Source: Hydrogenophaga sp. (GTDB lineage: Bacteria > Pseudomonadota > Gammaproteobacteria > Burkholderiales > Burkholderiaceae_C). Taken from it: 35,871 bases of DNA. Numbering within the stretch: the stretch's first letter is position 1; each line of letters opens with the position of its first letter. Both the position numbers and the translations under genes were made by a program. The stretch is taken from positions 1 to 35,871 of the forward strand of contig NZ_JAHCKK010000048.1 of NCBI RefSeq assembly GCF_026125825.1. The letters run 5' to 3'. Below, in pieces: positions 26,208 through 34,568 of the stretch. The notes below the pieces were generated by a model that saw nothing but the letters and a program-made list of their open reading frames with translations, was not told the origin of the DNA and ran no database searches.

Positions 26208-26527
26208 CAGGCCTTCTGCAGCGCGTCCACCGCGGCGGCGCAGTGGAAGTCGCTGACCGAAATGCCGTCCACGTCGTGCGTGTTGAAGCGCACCGTGCAG
26301 CGGCCGTAGCTCAGCGACACGTCGGGATGGTGGTCTTCGCGGTGCGCGATCCAGGCCAGCGCGTTCACAAAGGCCATGGTCTCGTGGAAATTGGCGAAGC
26401 TGTAGGACTTCTCCAGCGCGCCGTCGATCAGCTTCCAGCCCTGGGCGGCATCGCCGTTGAGCTGGGTGAGCTGGGTCACGATTTCGGTGGCGGAGAGGGC
26501 GCGGCGGTTCTGGTGGATCGGGTTCAT
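26207..26527 (-). CDS. phhB: Pterin-4a-carbinolamine dehydratase
   Basis: A 106-residue PCD/DCoH-family enzyme that regenerates tetrahydrobiopterin-type cofactors after aromatic amino acid hydroxylation. The active-site pattern REDHHPDVSLSYGRCTV has His66-His67-Pro68, with His84 in NTHDVDGIS and a following Asp. No phenylalanine hydroxylase is nearby, so a molybdopterin- or folate-related role is possible. It lies 15 bp after the M48 protease and overlaps the rsgA start by one base. Confidence 0.93.
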   Translation of the reverse strand: MNPIHQNRRALSATEIVTQLTQLNGDAAQGWKLIDGALEKSYSFANFHETMAFVNALAWIAHREDHHPDVSLSYGRCTVRFNTHDVDGISVSDFHCAAAVDALQKA

Positions 26528-26542
26528 GGGGTCGGGTTCACG

Positions 26543-27805
26543 TCAGGCGGGCCGCAGGCGGGAGAGGCGTTCGCTCGCCGGCGGGTGGGAGTAGTAGAAG
26601 CGCGCGTACAGCGGATCGGGCGTGAGCGTGCTGGCATTGTCCTTGTAGAGCTTGAGCAGTGCACTGGCCAGGTGCGGGCCGCTGGTGTGCGCCACCGCGT
26701 AGGCATCGGCCTCGAACTCGTGCTTGCGCGAGAGCTGCGCCATCAGCGGCGAGAGGAAGAAGGTGAACAGCGGCACCACCATCATGAACAGCAGCAGGGC
26801 CAGCGCGTCGTTGGGCGTGTCCATCGACGGCGTCACGCCCAGGCCGCTGAAGAACCAGGCCTGGCCTGACAACCACCCCAGCAGCGCGAAGCCGGCCAGG
26901 CTCAGCGCAAACATCAGCGCAATGCGCTTGAGGATGTGGCGGCGCTTGTAGTGGCCGAGTTCGTGCGCGAGCACGGCATCGATCTCGTCCGGGCTGAGTT
27001 GCTTGAGCAGGGTATCGAAGAACACCACGCGCTTGGCCGCGCCGAAGCCGGTGAAGTAGGCGTTGGCATGCGCGCTGCGCTTGCTGCCGTCCATCACGAA
27101 GAGGCCCTTGGCCGCAAAGCCGCAGCGCTGCATGAGGGCGTTCACGCGCGCCTTGAGCGTTTCGTCCGACAGCGGCTCGAACTTGTTGAACAGCGGTGCA
27201 ATGACGGTCGGGTAGAGCACCAGGGCCAGCAGGTTGAATGCCATCCAGACACCCCAGGCCCAGAGCCACCAGGCCGGGCCGGCCGCGCCCATGAGCCAGA
27301 GCACCAGCGCGGCGATGGGCAGGCCGATCAGCGCGCCCACCAGCGTGCCCTTGACCAGGTCGCCCAGCCAGAGCGACATCGTCATCTTGTTGAAACCGAA
27401 ACGTTCCTCAAGGCGGAACGTGACGTACCAGCCCAGGGGCAGGGTGAGCAGGCCGCCGATCAACACGAAAGACGCCAGCAGGGCCAGCTGTTGCAGCAGG
27501 CCGCCGCCCAGCGCGTCCAGCAGCAGCTGGTTGAGCCAGTCCAGGCCGCCCAGCAGGGTCCAGCCCAGCAGCAACGCGGCCTCGAACGCGGTCTCCAGCA
27601 GGCCCAGGCGCGCCTTGGCGATGGTGTAGTCGGCCGCCTTCTGGTGCGCGGCCACCGAGATCGTGTCGCTGAAAGCCGCGGGCACGGCATGGCGGTGGCG
27701 GGCCACATGGCGGATCTGCCGGCTGGCGAGCACGGTGCGCACCAGCAGGCCCAGCAGCAGCAGGGCGCAGAAAACGGCGGTGAAGGCGAAGGAAGCGGTG
27801 TCCAT
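26543..27805 (-). CDS. M48 family (Ste24-like) membrane metalloprotease
   Basis: A 420-residue zinc protease of the M48A group (CAAX prenyl protease 1 type). It has several membrane helices in the first 200 residues, HELGH at 281-285 ([13 protein letters not shown]), and the third zinc ligand in [10 protein letters not shown] (Glu365). A further hydrophobic pair follows the catalytic helix. In bacteria such proteins act in membrane protein quality control; substrates are unknown. The ATG at 27805 gives the typical family start; the long in-frame extension upstream is antisense to orn. First gene of the operon with phhB and rsgA. Confidence 0.94.
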   Translation of the reverse strand: MDTASFAFTAVFCALLLLGLLVRTVLASRQIRHVARHRHAVPAAFSDTISVAAHQKAADYTIAKARLGLLETAFEAALLLGWTLLGGLDWLNQLLLDALGGGLLQQLALLASFVLIGGLLTLPLGWYVTFRLEERFGFNKMTMSLWLGDLVKGTLVGALIGLPIAALVLWLMGAAGPAWWLWAWGVWMAFNLLALVLYPTVIAPLFNKFEPLSDETLKARVNALMQRCGFAAKGLFVMDGSKRSAHANAYFTGFGAAKRVVFFDTLLKQLSPDEIDAVLAHELGHYKRRHILKRIALMFALSLAGFALLGWLSGQAWFFSGLGVTPSMDTPNDALALLLFMMVVPLFTFFLSPLMAQLSRKHEFEADAYAVAHTSGPHLASALLKLYKDNASTLTPDPLYARFYYSHPPASERLSRLRPA

Positions 27806-27889
27806 GAAGCCGAGTCTATCGAAGACAGGCTGTCGCGCGCGCCGTGGGGCCGGCGGCCTCCAGCCGGCCAATCGGCGAGAATGCCGGCC

Positions 27890-28483
27890 ATGACTTCTGC
27901 CTCCACCGCCCCGGCGGGCACCGCCGCCGACACCCCCACCCTCGCCAAAAGCGACCAGAACCTGGTCTGGATCGATTGCGAGATGAGCGGGCTCGACCCC
28001 GAAAAAGAGCGCCTGCTGGAAATCGCGGTGGTGATCACCGGTCCGCAGCTCACCCCGCGCGTCGAAGGTCCGGTGATCGTGGTGCACCAGAGCGACGCCG
28101 TGCTCAACGCCATGGACGCCTGGAACAAGGGCACGCACGGCCGCAGCGGCCTGATCGACAAGGTCAAGGCCAGCACGGTGAGCGAGGAAGAGGCCGAAGC
28201 CACCCTGCTGGCCTTCATCGCCCAGTACGTGCCCAGGAACGGCTCGCCCATGTGCGGCAACACCATCAGCCAGGACCGCCGCTTCCTGGTGAAGTACATG
28301 CCCAGGCTGGAGGCCTACTTTCACTACCGCTGCCTGGACGTGAGCACACTCAAGGAACTCGCCCGCCGCTGGCGGCCCGAGGTGTACGAGTCGTTCAAGA
28401 AGCACCAGAAACACACCGCGCTGGCCGACGTGCACGAGTCCATCGACGAGCTCGAGCACTACCGCACCCACTTTCTGCGCTGA
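27890..28483 (+). CDS. orn: Oligoribonuclease
   Basis: A DEDD-family 3'-5' exonuclease that degrades RNA dinucleotides such as pGpG. The first catalytic pair is Asp29/Glu31 in [12 protein letters not shown]; later features are [17 protein letters not shown] and the [16 protein letters not shown] segment, with [14 protein letters not shown] holding the last His and Asp. From ATG 27890 it has 197 residues; an ATG at 27881 would add three residues and cannot be excluded. There is an Ala/Thr-rich N-terminal tail of about 20 residues. Divergent from the M48 gene. Confidence 0.96.
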   Translation: MTSASTAPAGTAADTPTLAKSDQNLVWIDCEMSGLDPEKERLLEIAVVITGPQLTPRVEGPVIVVHQSDAVLNAMDAWNKGTHGRSGLIDKVKASTVSEEEAEATLLAFIAQYVPRNGSPMCGNTISQDRRFLVKYMPRLEAYFHYRCLDVSTLKELARRWRPEVYESFKKHQKHTALADVHESIDELEHYRTHFLR

Positions 28484-28575
28484 AACCGCGCCCCATGGCT
28501 TGCACCCGCGCGCCGCGCGCAGGCCCCGGGGTGTGGGGCCACATGTCAAAATTGTGACGTTCACATGAGATTCGC

Positions 28576-30168
28576 ATGACAAGAAAATCCCGTTACCGCT
28601 TCGTATCGAAGCACCAGGAGGTGTTCCAGCTGGGCGCCGCGGTGTTGTTCCTCCTCCTGGTCGGGCTCTATGCCTCGCTCACCGGCGCTTCCACCGCCGG
28701 CCTGGCGACCTCGGCGATGTGGCTGCTGATCGTGGCCGCGGCGGTGGGGGCCTACATGGCCATGAACATCGGCGCCAACGACGTGGCCAACAACATGGGG
28801 CCGGCCGTGGGCTCGGGTGCGATGACCATGGGCTGGGCCATCGTCGTGGCCGCCGTCTTCGAGGCGCTGGGGGCCATCGTGGCCGGCGGTGACGTGGTCG
28901 GCACCATCAAGGGCGGCATCATCGACGCCGCAGCCATCTCGGACCCGGCGCTGTTCGCGTGGGTCATGTTCGCCGCGCTGCTGGCCGGCGCGCTCTGGCT
29001 CAACCTGGCCACGGCCCTTGGCGCTCCCGTGTCCACCACGCACTCCATCATCGGCGCGGTCATGGGCGCTGGGATTGCCGCCGGAGGCTGGGGGCTGGTC
29101 AACTGGGAAACCATCGTCCAGATCGTGATCAGCTGGGTGGTCTCGCCGCTGGCCGGTGGCGCCATGGCCGCGGCCTTCCTCTACATCATCAAGCGCAGCG
29201 TGACCTACCGCAGCGACATGATCGACGCCGCCAGCCGCGTGGTGCCCCTGCTGATCGGCGCCATGGTCTGGGCCTACACCACCTACATGCTGCTCAAGGG
29301 CCTGGGGCAGTTGGTGCAGGTCGGGGTGCTGACCGCCATGGCCGCCGGTGTCGTGATGGCCGTGCTGGTCTGGGCGCTGGTGCGCAAGCCCATCGCGGCT
29401 CTGGCGCGGCGGCAGGAGAACAGCAAGAACGGCGTCAACCGCCTGTTCACCTGGCCGCTGGTCTGTTCGGCCGCGCTGCTGAGCTTCGCCCACGGCGCCA
29501 ACGACGTGGCCAACGCCATCGGTCCGCTGGCCGCGATCTACGAAGCCGTGAAGGACGGCGCCGTCGCCACCAAGGCCGGCACGCCGCTTTGGATCATGGT
29601 GCTGGGCGCGCTCGGCCTGGCCGTGGGCCTGGCGCTGTACGGCGCGCGGCTCATCCGCACCGTGGGCAAGGAAATCACCGAGCTGGACAACATGCGCGCC
29701 TACGCCATCGCCATGTCGGCCACGCTGACCGTGATCGTCGCCTCGCAACTGGGCATGCCGGTGTCGACGACGCACATCTCCATCGGCGCGGTGTTTGGCG
29801 TGGGCTTCCTGCGCGAGCTCCTCAAGGTGAACTACGCCAAGATGGAGCGCGTGGTGCGATCCGGCCACCAGGGCGCCGACCGCGATGTGGTCGAGGCCTA
29901 CCTCAGCCGTTTCGAGGCCGCCGAGGTGAGCGAGAAAAAGCGCATGCTGGCGGAAATGAAGCAGCGCGCCAAGCAGCGCGAACTGTCGCAACCGGAAGAC
30001 GCCGTGTTCGCCAAGAAAGAACAGAAGGCGTTCAAGAAGGCCTACAAGAAGGAGATCGTCAAGCGCTCCGTGGTCATGCGCATCGTGGCGGCCTGGATCG
30101 TCACCGTGCCAGCCACCGCCGTGCTGGCGGCGCTGCTCTTCTACGTGGTGCGCGCGGTCCTCGACTGA
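28576..30168 (+). CDS. pit: Low-affinity inorganic phosphate transporter, Pit family
   Basis: A 530-residue PiT-family symporter that carries metal-phosphate complexes with protons. Both family repeats are visible: GANDVANNMGPAVGSGAM at about 66-83 and HGANDVANAIGPLAAI near residue 305. There are about ten to eleven helices, a Lys/Glu-rich cytoplasmic stretch at about 430-500, and a last helix at the C-terminus. The usual partner (DUF47/PhoU-like) is not adjacent. A TGTGA-CGT-TCACA repeat and a weak Pho-box-like sequence lie just upstream. Pit transporters also import zinc-phosphate in some bacteria, a possible link to metal balance. Confidence 0.95.
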   Translation: MTRKSRYRFVSKHQEVFQLGAAVLFLLLVGLYASLTGASTAGLATSAMWLLIVAAAVGAYMAMNIGANDVANNMGPAVGSGAMTMGWAIVVAAVFEALGAIVAGGDVVGTIKGGIIDAAAISDPALFAWVMFAALLAGALWLNLATALGAPVSTTHSIIGAVMGAGIAAGGWGLVNWETIVQIVISWVVSPLAGGAMAAAFLYIIKRSVTYRSDMIDAASRVVPLLIGAMVWAYTTYMLLKGLGQLVQVGVLTAMAAGVVMAVLVWALVRKPIAALARRQENSKNGVNRLFTWPLVCSAALLSFAHGANDVANAIGPLAAIYEAVKDGAVATKAGTPLWIMVLGALGLAVGLALYGARLIRTVGKEITELDNMRAYAIAMSATLTVIVASQLGMPVSTTHISIGAVFGVGFLRELLKVNYAKMERVVRSGHQGADRDVVEAYLSRFEAAEVSEKKRMLAEMKQRAKQRELSQPEDAVFAKKEQKAFKKAYKKEIVKRSVVMRIVAAWIVTVPATAVLAALLFYVVRAVLD

Positions 30169-30187
30169 GGGGGCGGGCCGCCTGCCC

Positions 30188-30207
30188 GCGGCGCGAAAGC
30201 GCGCCGC
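30188..30207. other. GC-rich hairpin after the Pit gene
   Basis: GCGGCGCG and CGCGCCGC form a perfect 8-bp stem with an AAAG loop, 20 bp after the pit stop. There is no T-run, so if it ends transcription it would need Rho; it may instead protect the 3' end of the mRNA. Confidence 0.5.
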
Positions 30208-30219
30208 GCGCCCGAAGGC

Positions 30220-30248
30220 TTGGGGTTTTCCCGAATTCGTGCCATAAT
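30220..30248 (+). promoter_or_regulatory. Promoter of the DEAD-box helicase gene
   Basis: TTGGGG (30220-30225) and CATAAT (30243-30248) are spaced by exactly 17 bp, a good sigma-70 pair. The start site would be near 30255, giving a 5' leader of about 245 nt. Confidence 0.65.
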
Positions 30249-30254
30249 CAGCGG

Positions 30255-30499
30255 CTTCGCAGGCAACTGCGATGATTTGTGCATCTGCCTCACACACCAG
30301 GCCCCCCGCAACCGCAGGATGGGGCCTTCGCTCCCGGTGTCACGCTTCTCCCTGTGACCCATGGCGCGTCGATCGTTTGATGGTTGATGTTTTGTAACCA
30401 CGAACGGATCCGACGTCCCGGAGCTGCCGCCTTGCCAAGGCCGGCCGTCCCTACCACGTTTGCATTCGATCAATTGCGCCTCTGGGCGCATGGACGAAC
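30255..30499 (+). promoter_or_regulatory. Long structured 5' leader of the DEAD-box helicase mRNA
   Basis: This is the only gap over 300 bp without a gene (30169-30499). The predicted leader begins with a 6-bp stem capped by a GNRA loop (TCGCAG-GCAA-CTGCGA, 30257-30272). A perfect AGGCCCC/GGGGCCT stem follows (30299-30305 with 30321-30327), then GTCAC/GTGAC (30339-30343 with 30354-30358), and a stem TGCGCC-TCTG-GGCGCA (30475-30490) that ends 9 nt before the ATG. Helicases of the DeaD/CsdA and RhlE kinds often have long, temperature-sensitive leaders; the structure suggests post-transcriptional control. Confidence 0.5.
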
Positions 30500-32461
30500 A
30501 TGAGCGACTCTTTTGAAGCCCGCGGCGATTTCTCGCCCGAAATCCTTTCTGCCGACACCGAGGCAGCCACCCCCATCGTCGAGGCCGTCGAGCCGGACGA
30601 GGCCGTCGAGCCTGCCGAGCCGGCAGGCCCCAACGGCTTCGAGCTGTTGGGTCTGGCGCCCGAGCTGGTGCAGGCGTGTGCCGACCTCGGCTACGTGCAG
30701 CCCACCACCGTGCAGAACAACGTGATCCCCAAGGCCATGCTGGCCGAGGGCGAGCAGCGCTTTGCCGACCTGATGGTCTCCAGCCAGACCGGCAGCGGCA
30801 AGACCGCCGCTTTCCTGCTGCCCGTGCTGCACACCCTGCTGCAGCAACGCGCCGCCGCCGACGCCAAGGAGCGTGCCGATCGCGAACGCGCCGTGGCCGA
30901 AGCCCTGGCACGTGGCGAAGCCCCGCCCAAGGCGCCCAAGCGCAAGGACCCCACCAGCTCGCGCAACTTCAAGGCCGCCACCCCCGGCGCCCTGATCCTT
31001 TGCCCCACGCGCGAACTCGCGCAGCAGGTGGCCAACGACGCCATCGACCTCGTGCGCCACTGCCGTGGCCTGCGCATCGCCAACGTGGTCGGCGGCATGC
31101 CCTACCAGTTGCAGATCGCCCGCCTGCAGAACGCCGACCTCGTGGTCGCCACGCCCGGCCGCCTGCTCGACCTGCAGCGTTCGCAGCAACTCAAGCTCGA
31201 CCAGGTGCAGTTCCTCGTCGTCGACGAAGCCGACCGCATGCTCGACCTGGGCTTCTCGGACGACCTCGCCGAAGTCAACGAACTCACCAGCCAGCGCCGC
31301 CAGACCATGATGTTCAGCGCGACCTTCGCGCCGCGCATCCAGCAGCTCGCAATGCGCGTCATGCACGAGAACGGCAAGCACGTCCAGAAGGTGCAGATCG
31401 ACAGCCCGCAAGAGCAGCACGCCAACATCAAGCAGGTGCTGTTCTGGGCCGACCACGCCGATCACAAGCGCAAGCTGCTCGACCACTGGCTGCGCGACAC
31501 CACCATCAACCAGGCCGTGGTGTTCTGCAGCACGCAGATCGAATGCGACGGCCTCGCCAACGACCTGCAGCAGGCCGGCTTCGCCGCCGTCGCACTGCAC
31601 GGTGCGCTCAACCAGGGCATGCGCAACCGCCGCCTGATGGCGCTGCGCGCTGGCCAGGTGCAGATCCTGGTGGCCACCGACGTCGCCGCGCGCGGCATCG
31701 ATGTGCCCACGATCACCCACGTCTTCAACTTCGGCCTGCCGATGAAGGCCGAGGACTACACGCACCGCATCGGCCGCACCGGCCGTGCCGGCCGCGACGG
31801 CCTGGCCGTCACGTTTGCCGAGTTCCGCGACCGCCGCAAGATCGGCGACATCGAGGCCTACACGCGCCAGCGCATCAACGTCGAGACCGTGCCCGGCCTC
31901 GAGCCGCGCCAGCGCGCACCGCAACCCGAGTTCGGTGGCCGTGGCCGTCCGGGCGCGGGCCGTGGTGACCGTTTCGGTGGTGGTGGTGATCGCAACTATG
32001 CCGATCGCAGCAACTTCAACGCCCGCGGCCCCGCGCCGCGCGGTCCGCGTTTCGAAGGCCGTCCGGAAGGCCGCTTTGACGCGCCCCGCGTCGACCACAG
32101 CCGCCCGGAAACGCGTTTCGACCCGCGCTTCGAAGGCCGTGCCGAGCCGCAGCCGCGCCATGAGAACCGCTTCGACAACCGAGGTGAAAACCGGTTCGAC
32201 AACCGGGGCGATCAAGGCGGCTACCGCCAAGACACCCGCCCCGCCAGCCGTGGTTTTGGTGACCGGGGTGCGGCCCCGGCGCGCACCGGTGGCAAGCCTG
32301 GCGGCTTCTCCAGCTTCGGCCGCAGCGACAAGGGCGGTGAATCGCGCGGTGGCTTCAGCGACCGTGGCAACGCCGAGCGCGGCGCCATGCGCGGCGAGTT
32401 TGCGCCGCGCCGCAACGAAGGCGGCCCGTCCCGCCCGATGGCACGCCGCGCACCGCGTTAA
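30500..32461 (+). CDS. DEAD-box RNA helicase with Arg/Gly-rich tail
   Basis: A 653-residue helicase. Order: acidic N-terminal tail of about 45 residues, Q-motif region FELLGLAPELVQACADLGYV, motif I SQTGSGKT (about 94-101), PTRELAQQ, DEAD box VVDEADRML (about 240), SAT in MFSATF, and HRIGRTGRAGRDG in domain 2. About 35 extra charged residues (AKERADRERAVAEALARGEA and beyond) sit between motifs I and Ia. After about residue 470 comes a tail of RGD/RFE/RFDNRG repeats that should bind RNA. It belongs to the RhlE/DeaD group for cold growth, ribosome assembly or mRNA decay; I cannot assign it to one symbol. Confidence 0.95.
   Translation: MSDSFEARGDFSPEILSADTEAATPIVEAVEPDEAVEPAEPAGPNGFELLGLAPELVQACADLGYVQPTTVQNNVIPKAMLAEGEQRFADLMVSSQTGSGKTAAFLLPVLHTLLQQRAAADAKERADRERAVAEALARGEAPPKAPKRKDPTSSRNFKAATPGALILCPTRELAQQVANDAIDLVRHCRGLRIANVVGGMPYQLQIARLQNADLVVATPGRLLDLQRSQQLKLDQVQFLVVDEADRMLDLGFSDDLAEVNELTSQRRQTMMFSATFAPRIQQLAMRVMHENGKHVQKVQIDSPQEQHANIKQVLFWADHADHKRKLLDHWLRDTTINQAVVFCSTQIECDGLANDLQQAGFAAVALHGALNQGMRNRRLMALRAGQVQILVATDVAARGIDVPTITHVFNFGLPMKAEDYTHRIGRTGRAGRDGLAVTFAEFRDRRKIGDIEAYTRQRINVETVPGLEPRQRAPQPEFGGRGRPGAGRGDRFGGGGDRNYADRSNFNARGPAPRGPRFEGRPEGRFDAPRVDHSRPETRFDPRFEGRAEPQPRHENRFDNRGENRFDNRGDQGGYRQDTRPASRGFGDRGAAPARTGGKPGGFSSFGRSDKGGESRGGFSDRGNAERGAMRGEFAPRRNEGGPSRPMARRAPR
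32162..32209 (+). repeat. Two tandem 24-bp repeats in the helicase tail
   Basis: Two 24-bp units in frame encode the eight-residue unit ENRFDNRG twice, with few base differences. Less exact RFD/RFE units surround them. In-frame repeat copies allow the RNA-binding tail to change length. Confidence 0.75.
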
Positions 32462-32480
32462 GCCGCTGCGGCATCGCATC

Positions 32481-32512
32481 AAAAAAGCCAGGCCCTTGGG
32501 CCTGGCTTTTTT
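32481..32512 (+). terminator. Rho-independent terminator after the helicase gene
   Basis: GCCAGGCCC and GGGCCTGGC form a 9-bp stem with a two-base TT loop, flanked by A6 and T6. It starts 20 bp after the helicase stop and could also stop transcription from the right. Confidence 0.94.
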
Positions 32513-32555
32513 ATGTCCGTCGGGCGAAGCGCAAAACGCAGCCTCGCTCTGCGTT

Positions 32556-32675
32556 CTAGACGAAGCCGTTCCGATAGATGGCCAGTGAAATGCCTGCGCT
32601 GCGCCCCTGCTCCAGGGCAGGCACGAAATGCGGCAGCGTGATCCTGTGAGGCAGCTTCTGCCGCTGCGCAGCGGT
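32556..32675 (-). pseudogene. Possible C-terminal gene remnant (39 codons, no start)
   Basis: Between the helicase terminator and the allophanate hydrolase stop, the minus strand has an open frame without a start codon that ends at TAG (32556-32558) and reads KLPHRITLPHFVPALEQG, then RSAGISLAIYRNGFV at its end. It reads like the tail of a real protein rather than random GC-rich code, but I cannot name the family. The rest of 32513-32695 shows nothing I can assign. Confidence 0.25.
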
Positions 32676-32695
32676 TCAAGACAAAGGGTGTTGGC

Positions 32696-34537
32696 TCAGC
32701 GCGGTGCCCCCGCCGCGAGCCACGCACGCCAACCGCCGAACGACGTGATGTCCGTCGCGCCCGCGATGCCCTGGCCTTCGCAGATGAAGCCCGGCACCTC
32801 GCTGCCATCGGCCAGCTTCACCTTGCCGATGCCCAGCGGCGCAGGAATGCCGGCCACGAAGCTGCCGAAGAGGGCGGTGGGCACTTCCCACACTTCCATC
32901 GCGATGGCCGCGCCGCCTTCGGCCACGCGCACCATGCCGGGCCGTTGCACCGGTCCGCCCGACAAGGCGTAGAAGCGGTACTCCGGCGCGCAGGCCGGGC
33001 TGTCGACCAGCCGCGCGCCGCGCGAGGTCAACTGGTGGTTCAGTGGCAGGCCCGAGAGGTGCGCGCCGCACACCGCCACGCGCACCGTGCCTGAGCCGGC
33101 CGCGCCCATGTCGCCGCCGGGCAGGCCGATGCAGGCGGGCGTGGCCGACACGTCGATGCCCGTCGCACCCAGCGAACCACCGAGCGCGCGGTGAAATCGG
33201 TCGGCCAGGCGCAGCAGCGCCAGGTCCTTGTGTGCGGGTGCGCCCAGCGTCACGCCCCAGGGCAGGCCCTTCGCGTCGCCGCTGGCCAGCACGCCGGCCG
33301 GCACCGCCACGGCGCACTGATCCAGCAGGTTCACGAAGTTGGTGTAGCGGCCCAGGTTCGCGTTGAGGCGGATCGGGTCGGCCTGCATCTCGTCGATGCG
33401 GTAGACCGTGCCGGCGGTGGGTGTGAGCAGGCAGTCCACGTCGTTCCACACGCGGTCGCACACCCGGCGCAATGCCTTGAGCTTGTAGGCACCCGCAAAG
33501 GCCTCGGCAGCGGTCTTGCCGCGCCCACCTTCGATGATGCCGCGCACCGGCGGAAACACCGCGTCGGGCTGCGCGTCGATGAAACCCTGAATCGCGACAT
33601 ACCGTTCCGCGACCCAAGGGCCTTCGTAGAGCAGCTTCGCCACCTCCAGGAACGGCGTGAGGTCGACGGTGACGGCCGTGCCGCCGAGCGACTCCAGGCG
33701 CTTGACCGCGTCGGCGAACAGCGCCGCCGCCGCCTCGTTGCCAAAGAAGGCCAGGTCCTTGTCGCGCGGCACGCCGAAGCGAAACGGACCAGCTGAAAAA
33801 TCCACGCCCAATGGCTGGGCCGGCCGGCTGTAGGCATCCGCCTCGTCGAACGCCGCCGCCACGCCCAGCACGGCCTGTGCGTCGGCCGCCGTGAGCGCGA
33901 GGATGGAAGGTGTCTCCACCGAACGGCAGGCCGGCAACACGCCCCAGGCCGAGAGCAGGCCGAGCGTGGGCTTGAGGCCGATCAGCCCGTTGAACGAGGC
34001 CGGCACGCGGCCCGAGCCGGCCGTGTCGGTGCCCAGCGCGAACGTCACATACCCCTTGGCCACGGCCACGCCCGAGCCCGAGCTGGAGCCGCCCGAGATG
34101 AAAGCCGGGTTGTGGGGGTTCTGGCACGCGCCGTAGGGCGAGCGCGTGCCGTTCAGGCCGGTGGCGAACTGGTCCAGGTTGGTCTTGCCCACCGGCACCG
34201 CGCCGGCCGCCAGCAATTGGCGCACCACGAAAGCGCTTTCGGCGGGCGTGTAGGCGAACTCGGGGCAGGCGGCGGTGGTGGGCACTTGCGCGAGGTCGAT
34301 GTTGTCCTTGATCGCGAACGGCACGCCGTACAGGGGGAGGCTGGCCGGGTCCACACCGTCCAGTCGGGCCAGGTAGGGCTCGACCTCGGCCGCGCTCAGC
34401 ACGTGAATGTACGCATGGTGCGTGTCGGCCGCGCTGCGGCGCAAGGCTTCGGCGATCACCTCGCGCACGGTGGTGGTGCCTTCGCGGTAGGCGGCTTGCA
34501 GACTGGCAAGGTCAAAAGACAGGGAACTCAGGGACAT
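32696..34537 (-). CDS. atzF: Allophanate hydrolase
   Basis: A 613-residue amidase-signature enzyme that hydrolyses allophanate to ammonia and CO2, the second step of urea amidolysis. The Ser-Ser-Lys triad is expected at Lys77 (FAIKDNID), a Ser near 152 in GGSSSGSGVAVAKG, and Ser175 in GTDTAGSGR. A C-terminal domain of about 130 residues (GSGTVRVAVCGAHLSGLPLN onward) is typical of full-length AtzF. ATG 34537 is chosen because AAGGAG lies at good spacing; an in-frame ATG at 34564 is less well placed. It follows the urea carboxylase gene by 31 bp. Confidence 0.96.
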   Translation of the reverse strand: MSLSSLSFDLASLQAAYREGTTTVREVIAEALRRSAADTHHAYIHVLSAAEVEPYLARLDGVDPASLPLYGVPFAIKDNIDLAQVPTTAACPEFAYTPAESAFVVRQLLAAGAVPVGKTNLDQFATGLNGTRSPYGACQNPHNPAFISGGSSSGSGVAVAKGYVTFALGTDTAGSGRVPASFNGLIGLKPTLGLLSAWGVLPACRSVETPSILALTAADAQAVLGVAAAFDEADAYSRPAQPLGVDFSAGPFRFGVPRDKDLAFFGNEAAAALFADAVKRLESLGGTAVTVDLTPFLEVAKLLYEGPWVAERYVAIQGFIDAQPDAVFPPVRGIIEGGRGKTAAEAFAGAYKLKALRRVCDRVWNDVDCLLTPTAGTVYRIDEMQADPIRLNANLGRYTNFVNLLDQCAVAVPAGVLASGDAKGLPWGVTLGAPAHKDLALLRLADRFHRALGGSLGATGIDVSATPACIGLPGGDMGAAGSGTVRVAVCGAHLSGLPLNHQLTSRGARLVDSPACAPEYRFYALSGGPVQRPGMVRVAEGGAAIAMEVWEVPTALFGSFVAGIPAPLGIGKVKLADGSEVPGFICEGQGIAGATDITSFGGWRAWLAAGAPR

Positions 34538-34568
34538 GGCAAAAGACTCCTTGGATTTCTTCAACAGG

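Noticed and set aside
28553-28565. CRP site TGTGA-TCACA before the Pit gene
   Set aside because: The spacer is 3 bp instead of 6, so it does not fit a CRP dimer; it is kept only as an unassigned inverted repeat.
26936-28582. Long open frames on both strands over the M48 protease and orn region
   Set aside because: Only the parts with HELGH-type and DEDD-type motifs are real; the remainder is antisense to them.
30188-30207. Intrinsic terminator after the Pit gene
   Set aside because: The stem is perfect but no T-run follows.
28561-32482. Long minus-strand open frames antisense to the Pit and helicase genes
   Set aside because: They are low-complexity His/Ala/Gly/Arg-rich translations without domains and mirror the codon bias of the real genes.
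32578-32649. 23-residue plus-strand open frame after the helicase terminator
   Set aside because: It has no convincing SD, no promoter and no recognisable features.
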